From NCBI GenBank assembly GCA_021783385.1, contig JAJXTX010000048.1, positions 1-13,405 of the forward strand: a stretch of DNA of 13,405 nt, written 5' to 3'. Below the pieces are notes generated by a model. The model did no database searches. It saw only the letters and a program-made list of their open reading frames with translations, and was not told where the DNA came from. The translations under genes were made by a program, and so were the position numbers. Within the stretch, counting starts at the first letter, position 1. Each line of letters starts with the position of its first letter. This DNA comes from Pseudomonadota bacterium. GTDB taxonomy: Bacteria; Pseudomonadota; Gammaproteobacteria; Xanthomonadales; Rhodanobacteraceae. Below, one piece after another: positions 6,967-12,725 of this stretch.

Positions 6967-8367
6967 TCATGTGATCTGTGTTCCCGTCGTTGGTGCCGCC
7001 GGGAAGCGCACCTCCACGCACAGGCCGCGCACCTCGCCGAGCTGGTAGATCACTTCGGCGTGATGGCGTTCGGCGATCCGCTGCACGATCGCCAGCCCCA
7101 GCCCGCTGCCGTCCTCGCTGCTGCCGGGGGCGCGGAAAAAGCGCTCGCTCAGCCGCGGCAGCAGGGCCGGCGGCACGCCCGGGCCGTCGTCTTCCACGCT
7201 CAGGCTGACGCGGCCATCGGCGTACGGCTGCAGCGTCACCGTGACGCTGCTGCCGCGGCCGGCGTAGCGGATGCTGTTGTCGATCAGGTTGTCCAGCAGA
7301 TCGTGCACGCAGGCGGCGTCGCCGATGATGCGCAGCGGCTGCCGCGGCCCCTGGTAACCGAGATCCACGCCGGCGACCAGCGCCTCATGCACGCGCAGCG
7401 AAACCGCCTCCGGAATCAGCCGGCTCAGATCCAGCAGGCTGCGCTCCACTGCATCCACCGGCGCCGCCTGGGCGCGCGTCAGCGCCAGCAGCTGCGACGA
7501 GGTGCGCGCGGCGCGCTGGGTCAGCCGGTGGATGTGCGCCAGTGCGTCGGCCACGGTTTCCGGGCGTGGATCGGCCAGCGCACGCTCGACGTGCAGGCTC
7601 AGTCCGGCCAGCGGCGTGCGCAGCTGGTGCGCAGCGTCGGCAATGAAGCGGTCGTGCAGCGCCAGCATGCTGCGCAGGCGACCGAACAGCGCGTCGATGG
7701 TGCGCGTCAGCGGCAGGATTTCCTGCGGCACGTCGTCGCGGCCGATCGGCGTCAGCTCGTGCGAGCGGGCGGCCAGCCGGGCGGTCAGGGGATCGAGCAC
7801 ACGCAGCCCGTGATTGACCCCGAACCACACCAGCGACAGCACGCATATCAGCAGCAGCGTCTGCATCACGGTGGCCAGCAGCAGGATCTCGCGCGCCTGC
7901 TGCCGGCGGTCGCGCAGGGTATCGGCGACGGTGATGATCAGGCTGTCGCCGGGATCGCGCTGCGACCGTATGTGGATGGCGGCTGCGCGCAGCGGGTGCT
8001 TGCCCAACCGGGTGTCGTACAGCATCGGCGCCACATTCAGCGGTGGTGCGCCGACCGGCTGCGGCAGCTGCGGATTGCCGGCGAGCAGACCGTGCTTGCT
8101 GCTGCGCACGCTGAAATAGCTGTGGCCGTTCGGGTCGTATTCGAGCAGGAAGCGCGCCTGTGGCGTCAGCTCGCTGCCGAGCTGCTGGTTGCCCATCATC
8201 TTGGCCAGCGTCAGCGCGTCGTCGCTGAGGTCGCGGTCGTGCACGCGGTTGGCGTAGCTCAGCGCCACGCCGTAGGTCAACCCGGCATCCAGCACCAGCA
8301 GCACGGCCATCGGAATCAGCAGGAAAACCAGCAGTCGCCGGCGCAGGCTGGGACGCAGGCCGCTCAT
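6967..8367 (-). CDS. two-component sensor histidine kinase, TctE/QseC type
   Basis: A 466-residue membrane kinase. Seen: TM1 (about 12-35), a periplasmic region of about 125 residues, TM2 (about 160-182), a HAMP-like linker, the H-box FIADAAHQLRTPLAG with H247 as phosphoacceptor, the N-box DNLIDNSIRY (N360/N364), G1 DDGPG (393-397), the F-box SERFFRAPG and G2 GSGLGLA (420-426), so the catalytic core is complete. The N-terminal LLVFLLIPMAVLLVLD followed by a short periplasmic domain matches the 2CSK_N sensor type of TctE and relatives, known for carboxylate or envelope signals; the ligand here is unknown. The ATG at 8367 overlaps the response-regulator stop as ATGA, so the pair is translationally coupled. 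The exporter genes follow on the same strand, which points to export control. Confidence 0.95.
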   Translation of the reverse strand: MSGLRPSLRRRLLVFLLIPMAVLLVLDAGLTYGVALSYANRVHDRDLSDDALTLAKMMGNQQLGSELTPQARFLLEYDPNGHSYFSVRSSKHGLLAGNPQLPQPVGAPPLNVAPMLYDTRLGKHPLRAAAIHIRSQRDPGDSLIITVADTLRDRRQQAREILLLATVMQTLLLICVLSLVWFGVNHGLRVLDPLTARLAARSHELTPIGRDDVPQEILPLTRTIDALFGRLRSMLALHDRFIADAAHQLRTPLAGLSLHVERALADPRPETVADALAHIHRLTQRAARTSSQLLALTRAQAAPVDAVERSLLDLSRLIPEAVSLRVHEALVAGVDLGYQGPRQPLRIIGDAACVHDLLDNLIDNSIRYAGRGSSVTVTLQPYADGRVSLSVEDDGPGVPPALLPRLSERFFRAPGSSEDGSGLGLAIVQRIAERHHAEVIYQLGEVRGLCVEVRFPAAPTTGTQIT

Positions 8368-9065
8368 GCCGGATCGCCGGCGGAATCCTCGGCGGAGGGT
8401 TCGGCCTCTTCCAGCAGGTAGCCCAGGCCGCGGATCGTGCGCACGCCGGTGCCGCTGCCGCGCAGCTTGCGCCGCAGCCGGTGGATCGCGATGTCCAGCC
8501 CGTTGTCGGTCAATTCCTGGTCCCAGTCGCACAGTGCCTCGATCAGCTGTGGCCGGCTGGTGACCCGGTCGGCGCGCAGTGCAAGTGCCTCCAACAGACC
8601 GAATTCACGTGCCGTGAGTTCCAGCGGCGTCTGCTCGATCCACACGCGATGGCCGGGCAGATCCAGCCGCAGCCGGCCCAGCTGCAGCTCCGGCATGCCC
8701 TGGCTGTTGGCACGCCGCAGCAGCGCACGCACGCGGGCCTCGAATTCGGACAGTGCAAATGGCTTCACCAGATAGTCGTCGGCGCCCAGGTCGAGCACGC
8801 GCACGCGCTCGGGCAGGCCGTCGCGGGCGGTCACCACCAGCACCGGCAGGCCGCCGCCGCGGCTGCGCAGGCGGCGCAGCACCTCGCTGCCGTCCAGTCC
8901 GGGCAGGCCCAGATCCAGCACCAGCAGGTCATAGTTGTGATCGTGCAGTGCATTGTCGGCGAGGCTGCCGCTGGCGACGTGGTCTACCGCATGGCCGCCG
9001 TGACGCAGCGACGCACAAATACCTTCGGCGATGGAAGGATCGTCCTCGGCCAGCAGGATGCGCAT
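8364..9065 (-). CDS. OmpR/QseB-family response regulator
   Basis: A 233-residue regulator. The receiver domain (about 1-115) has the acidic pocket E7/D8/D9, phosphoacceptor D51 in LVLDLGLPGLDG, T79 in VLVVTARD and K101 in VKPF. The C-terminal winged helix (about 130-222) contains LELTAREFGLLEAL, NGLDIAIHRLRRKL and VRTIRGLGYLL, the usual OmpR/PhoB recognition-helix and wing segments. ATG 9065 has GGAA 5 nt upstream. The gene lies 92 nt after the acetyltransferase gene with its own candidate promoter, and overlaps the kinase gene by 4 nt. Likely phosphorylated by that kinase; it probably controls the exporter genes and itself. OmpR-type regulators usually bind direct repeats, so the upstream palindrome need not be its site. 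Confidence 0.96.
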   Translation of the reverse strand: MRILLAEDDPSIAEGICASLRHGGHAVDHVASGSLADNALHDHNYDLLVLDLGLPGLDGSEVLRRLRSRGGGLPVLVVTARDGLPERVRVLDLGADDYLVKPFALSEFEARVRALLRRANSQGMPELQLGRLRLDLPGHRVWIEQTPLELTAREFGLLEALALRADRVTSRPQLIEALCDWDQELTDNGLDIAIHRLRRKLRGSGTGVRTIRGLGYLLEEAEPSAEDSAGDPA

Positions 9066-9095
9066 GGGGGTTCCGGTCGACGGGGGCAGGGTCGC

Positions 9096-9119
9096 AGTTT
9101 AGCGGTTCGGTGACGGAAC
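9096..9119 (-). promoter_or_regulatory. candidate promoter and operator of the response-regulator gene
   Basis: On the minus strand TAAACT (9101 to 9096) matches four of six -10 positions and would start the message about 25 nt before the ATG. Three nt upstream lies the 15-nt imperfect palindrome GTTCnGTnACnGAAC (9105-9119), which covers the spacer where a -35 contact would end; no good -35 hexamer is present. Upstream again, GGGCCGGCCC (9132-9141) is a 10-bp palindrome near the acetyltransferase stop. A weak promoter with a protein site abutting the -10 fits regulated expression. Confidence 0.35.
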
Positions 9120-9157
9120 GCGGCCTGATCGGGGCCGGCCCGCCGGCGTCCACCGAC

Positions 9158-9697
9158 TCAGGCCCAGGCCTGCCGGCGCTCGCGATGCGGCGGATAGTAG
9201 GCAAACACGTGGTTGTGGCTGCCGTAGAAATCCATGTCCTCGATATGTTCGCCACCGAGCCGTTCGGCGACCCGGTCGGACGCCTCGTTGCCGATCCGCA
9301 CCAGGCTGATCACGCGCGGCGCGTGCAGCTGGCTCCAGGCAAAATCGAGCACCGCGCTGCCTGCCTCGGTGGCGTAGCCGTGGTGCCGGTGCCCCGGCTT
9401 GAGCATCCAGCCCAGTTCCAGATCCGGCCAGCCCTCGGGGTACATCAGGCCGGCGCGGCCGATGAACTCGCCGCTGGCCTTCAGCTCCAGCGCCCACATG
9501 CCGCAGCCACGCAGTTGCCAGTGCCCGAGCAGCATCGCCAGCGAGCGCCAGGCGTTGGTGCGATCCAGCGGCTGGCCGTCGCCGATCCAGCGCGTGCTTT
9601 CCGCATCCGCCAGCATTGCGGCGTAGTCGTTGAAATGCCGTTCCGTCAGCGCAGTCAGGCGCAGGCGCGCCGTTTCGAGAGTGGGAATATCAGACAT
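9158..9697 (-). CDS. GNAT-family N-acetyltransferase, RimJ/RimL type
   Basis: A 179-residue acetyltransferase. Seen: the N-terminal LETARLRLTALTERH typical of the RimJ/RimL (Acetyltransf_3) branch, the central strand DLELGWMLKPGHRHHGYATEA with the acetyl-CoA pyrophosphate loop (R104, G107, A109), and the C-terminal NEASDRVAERLGGE helix that ends this fold. Known relatives acetylate ribosomal-protein N-termini, small amines or toxins. ATG 9697 was chosen; a GTG one codon upstream could also serve. No strong ribosome site is visible, and the start is 5 nt after the stop of the SET-domain gene, so translation is probably coupled. It is cytoplasmic, with no signal peptide. Whether it acts on the same target as the SET enzyme is unknown. 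Confidence 0.9.
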   Translation of the reverse strand: MSDIPTLETARLRLTALTERHFNDYAAMLADAESTRWIGDGQPLDRTNAWRSLAMLLGHWQLRGCGMWALELKASGEFIGRAGLMYPEGWPDLELGWMLKPGHRHHGYATEAGSAVLDFAWSQLHAPRVISLVRIGNEASDRVAERLGGEHIEDMDFYGSHNHVFAYYPPHRERRQAWA

Positions 9698-9702
9698 CAC
9701 AT

Positions 9703-10176
9703 TCAGCGGTGGGTGGTAGCCAGCAGTTCGGCCAGTGCGCGGGTGCTGCCGGCCAGGCTCTCGGCCCAGGACAAGCCGGTGATTGTCTCACCAGTGGCCG
9801 AATCGACAAAATCCTCGGCTTCGCCGGGCGGCAGCAGGTGGCGGTAATCCACCGTGATCTCGGTGCCGGCGGGGAGTTCGGCCAATGCAAACACGAAGCC
9901 CAGGTGCCACAGGCCGTTCGGCATGAAGCTGTGATTGATGTAGCACTCGTCCGGCCAATCGGGCGAGAGGGTGTAGCGATCCTCGAACCAGCGCGCGCTG
10001 GCGTGAAATTGCGCGCGCAGCTCCGGCGACGCGCTGATCTCGGCGTGGCGATAGGTGCGCTCGATCGCGTCGGGTGCCGTGATGACGCGTCCGGCGGCCA
10101 CCGTTTCGTCCAGAAACAGGCCCTGGCCGGCGCCCGGGATGGACGAGGCGGCAACGTGGTAGCGCGGCAGGATCAT
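9703..10176 (-). CDS. small SET-domain protein (putative protein-lysine methyltransferase)
   Basis: A 157-residue stand-alone SET domain. Seen: the N-terminal SSIPGAGQGLFLDETVAAG (11-29), equivalent to the SET GxGxG(V/L)F opening, ECYINHSFMPNG (77-88) with the NHSxxPN cofactor/knot motif, and GTEITVDYR (104-112), the GEELTxDY motif whose Tyr (Y111) lies at the methyl-transfer site. It lacks the pre-SET and zinc-binding post-SET Cys clusters common in eukaryotic histone methyltransferases. Known bacterial SET proteins methylate lysines of host histones or of the cell's own proteins. This short form resembles housekeeping-type bacterial copies and has no secretion signal. ATG 10176 lacks a clear ribosome site. 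It is divergent from the M20 peptidase gene and heads a pair with the GNAT gene. Target unknown. Confidence 0.88.
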   Translation of the reverse strand: MILPRYHVAASSIPGAGQGLFLDETVAAGRVITAPDAIERTYRHAEISASPELRAQFHASARWFEDRYTLSPDWPDECYINHSFMPNGLWHLGFVFALAELPAGTEITVDYRHLLPPGEAEDFVDSATGETITGLSWAESLAGSTRALAELLATTHR

Positions 10177-10247
10177 GGCGAGGCGGTGGCGGGTCGGGGC
10201 GCGCGAGTGTAACCCAAGCGCCCGCCGCGGGCGGCTGCGGGTCGCAC

Positions 10248-10256
10248 TGATACAAT
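10248..10256 (+). promoter_or_regulatory. extended -10 promoter of the M20 peptidase gene
   Basis: TGATACAAT fits the extended -10 form TGn followed by a hexamer matching TATAAT at five of six positions. It lies 28 nt before the ATG at 10285 and stands out as the only AT-rich patch in this GC-rich spacer. No good -35 is visible 17 nt upstream, as expected when a TGn extension compensates. GGAG at 10274-10277 gives a ribosome site with 7-nt spacing. On the other strand TACACT (10211 to 10206) is a weaker candidate -10 for the SET gene. A 6-bp hairpin, CGCCCG/CGGGCG (10219-10233), lies between the two promoters. Confidence 0.6.
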
Positions 10257-10284
10257 ATCGCCCTGAATTCGCCGGAGCTCTCGC

Positions 10285-11709
10285 ATGGACACCGCCCGCC
10301 TTTCCCGTTACGTCAGCGGCCTGTGGGACGACGAGATCGTGCCGCAACTGGTCGACTACATCCGCATTCCCAACAAGTCGCCGATGTTCGACGCCCAGTG
10401 GGCCGAGCACGGCTACATGGATGCCGCCGTCGCGCTGATGGAGCGCTGGGCGCGCAGCAAGCTCGGTCAGCTGCCCGGCGCCACGCTGGAAGTGGTGCGG
10501 CTGCAGGGGCGCACGCCGCTCATCTATATCGAGGTGCCCGGTGAGGGCGACGACACCGTGATGCTGTACGGCCACCTGGACAAGCAGCCGGAAATGACCG
10601 GCTGGGCCGAGGGGCTCGGGCCGTGGACACCGGTGCTGCGGGGCGACCGGCTCTACGGCCGCGGCGGCGCCGACGATGGCTACGCGATCTTCGGTTCGCT
10701 CGCCGCGCTGCTGGCGCTGCACGAGCAGGGCGTGCCGCATGCGCGCTGCGTGATCCTGATCGAGGCCTGCGAGGAATCGGGCAGCTACGACCTGCCGTTC
10801 TACGTCGATCATCTGGCCGCGCGCATCGGCAGCCCGTCGCTGGTGGTGTGCCTGGATTCGGGCTGCGGCAATTACGACCAGCTGTGGCTGACCACCTCGC
10901 TGCGCGGCATGACCGGCGGCACGCTCACCGTGCAGGTACTGGAAGAGGGCGTGCATTCGGGTGATGCCTCCGGCGTGGTGCCCTCCAGCTTCCGCATCCT
11001 GCGCGAGCTGCTGTCGCGGCTGGAGGATCCGGCCACCGGCCGGATCCTGCCACCAGAGCTGTACGTCGAGATCCCGCCGCAGCGGATCGAGCAGGCCAGG
11101 CATTGCGCCGCGGTGCTGGGCGACGAGGTATTCAACAAGTTTCCGTGGGTCGAGGGCATGCAGCCGGTCAGCCATGATCTGGCCGAGCTGGTGCTCAACC
11201 GTACGTGGCGTCCGCAGCTGGCGGTGACCGGCGTCGGCGGCCTGCCGCCGCTGGACAGCGCCGGCAACGTGCTGCGCCCGCTGACCGCGGTGAAGCTGAG
11301 CCTGCGCGTGCCGCCCACGCTCAACGGCGCCAGGGCCGGCGAATTCCTCAGGCAACTGCTGGAAAAGGACCCGCCGTATGGTGCCCGGGTCACCTTCGCG
11401 CTGGAAAAGGACGGCAGCGGCTGGAACGCGCCGCCGCTGTCGCCGTGGCTGGAGCAGGCGGTGGCCGATGCCTCGCAGCATCACTTCGGCGCCCCGGCCA
11501 CCTACATGGGCGAGGGCGGCAGCATTCCGTTCATGGGCATGCTGGGGGAGAAGTTCCCGCAGGCGCAGTTCCTGATCACCGGGGTGCTCGGGCCGCATTC
11601 CAACGCGCACGGGCCGAACGAGTTCCTGCACATCCCCACCGGCAAGAAGGTCACCCTGGTGGTGGCCGAGGTGGTGGCCCGGCATCACCAGCAGGGCGCC
11701 AGTGCCTGA
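10285..11709 (+). CDS. M20-family zinc metallopeptidase (dipeptidase/carboxypeptidase type)
   Basis: A 474-residue cytoplasmic peptidase with the full co-catalytic zinc set: YGHLDKQP (H97 as ligand, D99 orienting it), GRGGADDGYA with bridging D130, IEACEESGS with general base E163 and zinc ligand E164, D191 in CLDSGCGNYDQLW, and H442 in SNAHGPNEFL. The dimerisation insert (about 205-330) has the conserved EGVHSGDASGVVPSSFRIL. Length and motif spacing fit the dipeptidase/CNDP-like branch of M20 rather than the shorter ArgE/DapE forms. There is no signal peptide. ATG 10285 follows GGAG by 7 nt and an extended -10 by 28 nt. A 90-nt gap separates it from yggS. It probably cleaves dipeptides or N-acyl amino acids; exact substrate unknown. 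Confidence 0.95.
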   Translation: MDTARLSRYVSGLWDDEIVPQLVDYIRIPNKSPMFDAQWAEHGYMDAAVALMERWARSKLGQLPGATLEVVRLQGRTPLIYIEVPGEGDDTVMLYGHLDKQPEMTGWAEGLGPWTPVLRGDRLYGRGGADDGYAIFGSLAALLALHEQGVPHARCVILIEACEESGSYDLPFYVDHLAARIGSPSLVVCLDSGCGNYDQLWLTTSLRGMTGGTLTVQVLEEGVHSGDASGVVPSSFRILRELLSRLEDPATGRILPPELYVEIPPQRIEQARHCAAVLGDEVFNKFPWVEGMQPVSHDLAELVLNRTWRPQLAVTGVGGLPPLDSAGNVLRPLTAVKLSLRVPPTLNGARAGEFLRQLLEKDPPYGARVTFALEKDGSGWNAPPLSPWLEQAVADASQHHFGAPATYMGEGGSIPFMGMLGEKFPQAQFLITGVLGPHSNAHGPNEFLHIPTGKKVTLVVAEVVARHHQQGASA

Positions 11710-11716
11710 ATTGCTG

Positions 11717-11738
11717 GCCAAGGCAGTTTGGCTTTGGC
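11717..11738 (+). other. hairpin between the M20 peptidase gene and yggS
   Basis: GCCAAGGC (11717-11724) and GCTTTGGC (11731-11738) can form an 8-bp stem with one G-U pair and a 6-nt loop, 7 nt after the peptidase stop codon. No T-run follows, so it is not a standard intrinsic terminator; it could protect a 3' end or attenuate read-through into yggS. Further on, the 9-mer GGTTTGCAT occurs twice (11764-11772 and 11793-11801), the second copy running into the yggS start codon. Confidence 0.4.
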
Positions 11739-11799
11739 GGGGACGACTGAAGCCGCTGCCGCGGGTTTGCATTCGCGTTGTCCCGATTCCGAGGTTTGC

Positions 11800-12510
11800 A
11801 TGAGCACCGACAGCACCCTTCTGGCGGTCCGCTGGGCGCAGGTTCGCGGGCGTGTGGATGACGCCTGCCGTGCGGCCGGGCGCGACCCGGCCGCGGTCAG
11901 CATCCTGCCGGTGAGCAAGACCTTCGACGCCGGGGTGATCCGCGCTGCCACCACACTCGGGCTGCGCCGCTTCGGTGAGAACAAGGTGCAGGAGATCCGC
12001 GACAAGTCGCCGCTGCTGGCCGACTGCGACATCCGCTGGGTGCTGATCGGCCATCTGCAGACCAACAAGGCAAAGGAGGTGGCGCGACTGGTCGACGAGG
12101 TGCAGTCACTCGACCGGCTGGAGCTGGCCGAGGTGCTGCACCGGCGGCTGCAGCAGGAGGGCCGGGCCATCGACGTGCTGGTGCAGGTCAAGACCTCCAG
12201 CGAGGAAAGCAAGTTCGGCCTGCCGCCGGCGCAGTTGCCGGCCCTGCTGGACGCGCTGCGTCATTTCGACACGCTGCGCGTGCGCGGCCTGATGACGCTG
12301 GCGACCCAATCGACCGATGCCGCGGTGGTGCGTGGCTGCTTTCGCCGGCTGCGCGAGCTGCGCGACGAGGCGCTCGCGCAGGGGCATGCCCTGCCGCGGC
12401 TGTCGATGGGCATGAGCGGCGACTTCGCGCTGGCGATCGCCGAGGGCGCCACCGAGGTGCGCATCGGCAGCGCCATCTTCGGCGGCCGCGCGGCGCCGCA
12501 GTCTGCCTGA
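11800..12510 (+). CDS. yggS: YggS/PROSC family pyridoxal-phosphate homeostasis protein
   Basis: A 236-residue single-domain PLP-binding TIM barrel, matching the family length of about 230. Seen: LPVSKTF with K40 as the Schiff-base lysine, RRFGENKVQE (57-65), IGHLQTNKAKE (83-93), VKTSSEESKFGL (130-141), RGLMTLA (162-168), LSMGMSGDFALAI (201-213, phosphate-binding) and TEVRIGSAIFGGR (218-230). Known role: buffers free PLP and keeps vitamin B6 and amino-acid pools balanced; no enzymatic activity is established. ATG 11800 was chosen because GAGG lies 5 nt upstream and homology begins just after it; the frame is open further upstream without recognisable sequence. In many gammaproteobacteria the gene adjoins pilT, proC or yggT, but here its neighbours are an M20 peptidase and an NlpC/P60 protein. 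Confidence 0.97.
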   Translation: MSTDSTLLAVRWAQVRGRVDDACRAAGRDPAAVSILPVSKTFDAGVIRAATTLGLRRFGENKVQEIRDKSPLLADCDIRWVLIGHLQTNKAKEVARLVDEVQSLDRLELAEVLHRRLQQEGRAIDVLVQVKTSSEESKFGLPPAQLPALLDALRHFDTLRVRGLMTLATQSTDAAVVRGCFRRLRELRDEALAQGHALPRLSMGMSGDFALAIAEGATEVRIGSAIFGGRAAPQSA

Positions 12511-12569
12511 ACGCATCGGCCGGATCACGCCAAATCGCCGAATATATCTATCAGGATCAATGATTTGTA

Positions 12570-12598
12570 TGGGAGTGTGGCGCGTATCCCGGTTTTTT
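12570..12598 (+). terminator. weak candidate terminator after yggS
   Basis: GGGA (12571-12574) can pair with TCCC (12587-12590), extended by a T-G pair, followed at once by GG and six T residues (12593-12598). The stem is short and the loop is 12 nt, so the T-run is the better half of the evidence. It lies 60-88 nt after the yggS stop, which is far for an intrinsic terminator. Confidence 0.25.
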
Positions 12599-12614
12599 GA
12601 AACGACGGGGTTCA

Positions 12615-12660
12615 GTTAACTTCAATCGAACAACCGGGTGGCTTCTTCTTGTTAACTTCA
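12615..12660 (+). repeat. 10-bp direct repeat GTTAACTTCA in the AT-rich spacer before the NlpC/P60 gene
   Basis: GTTAACTTCA occurs exactly at 12615-12624 and 12651-12660, 36 nt apart start to start. Each copy contains the palindrome GTTAAC. They lie in the 215-nt spacer 12511-12725, whose 12531-12670 part is far richer in A/T than the flanking genes. After the second copy, AAC (12654-12656) is followed 15 nt later by CGTC (12672-12675), an arrangement like ECF-sigma promoters. No gene was recognised in the spacer. A tandem operator or paired promoter elements are possible. Confidence 0.45.
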
Positions 12661-12699
12661 CGCCCTAGTTACGTCGTCAGCTCCGCAGGCGGCCAATCC

Positions 12700-12720
12700 T
12701 GTGAATCACAAGGGATCCCT
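12700..12720 (+). promoter_or_regulatory. two adjacent palindromes just upstream of the NlpC/P60 start
   Basis: TGTGAATCACA (12700-12710) is an 11-nt palindrome made of CRP-like half-sites TGTGA and TCACA, but with a 1-nt centre instead of the usual 6-nt spacer, so it is not a normal Crp/Clp site. AGGGATCCCT (12711-12720) is a perfect 10-bp palindrome touching it. The second includes the AGGGA that would serve as ribosome site for ATG 12726, so pairing could mask it. Confidence 0.3.
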
Positions 12721-12725
12721 CCCGC

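Noticed and set aside
5319..6974. A 551-codon open frame on the plus strand, antisense to the outer-membrane factor gene
   Set aside because: The translation is Gln/Arg/Gly/His-rich with no recognisable motif, as expected from the complement of a GC-rich gene. The minus-strand gene explains the region fully.
7060..8421. A 453-codon plus-strand open frame opposite the kinase gene
   Set aside because: It is a compositional shadow of the kinase, dominated by Gln, Ala, Arg and His with no domain or membrane pattern.
9703..12054. A 783-codon minus-strand frame ending in the SET protein, which would be a large fusion
   Set aside because: Everything upstream of 10176 is antisense to the M20 peptidase gene and yggS and has no recognisable sequence. 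Only the last 157 codons are real.
12700..12710. A Crp/Clp binding site before the NlpC/P60 gene
   Set aside because: The half-sites TGTGA and TCACA are present but separated by 1 nt rather than 6, so the geometry is wrong for Crp or Clp.
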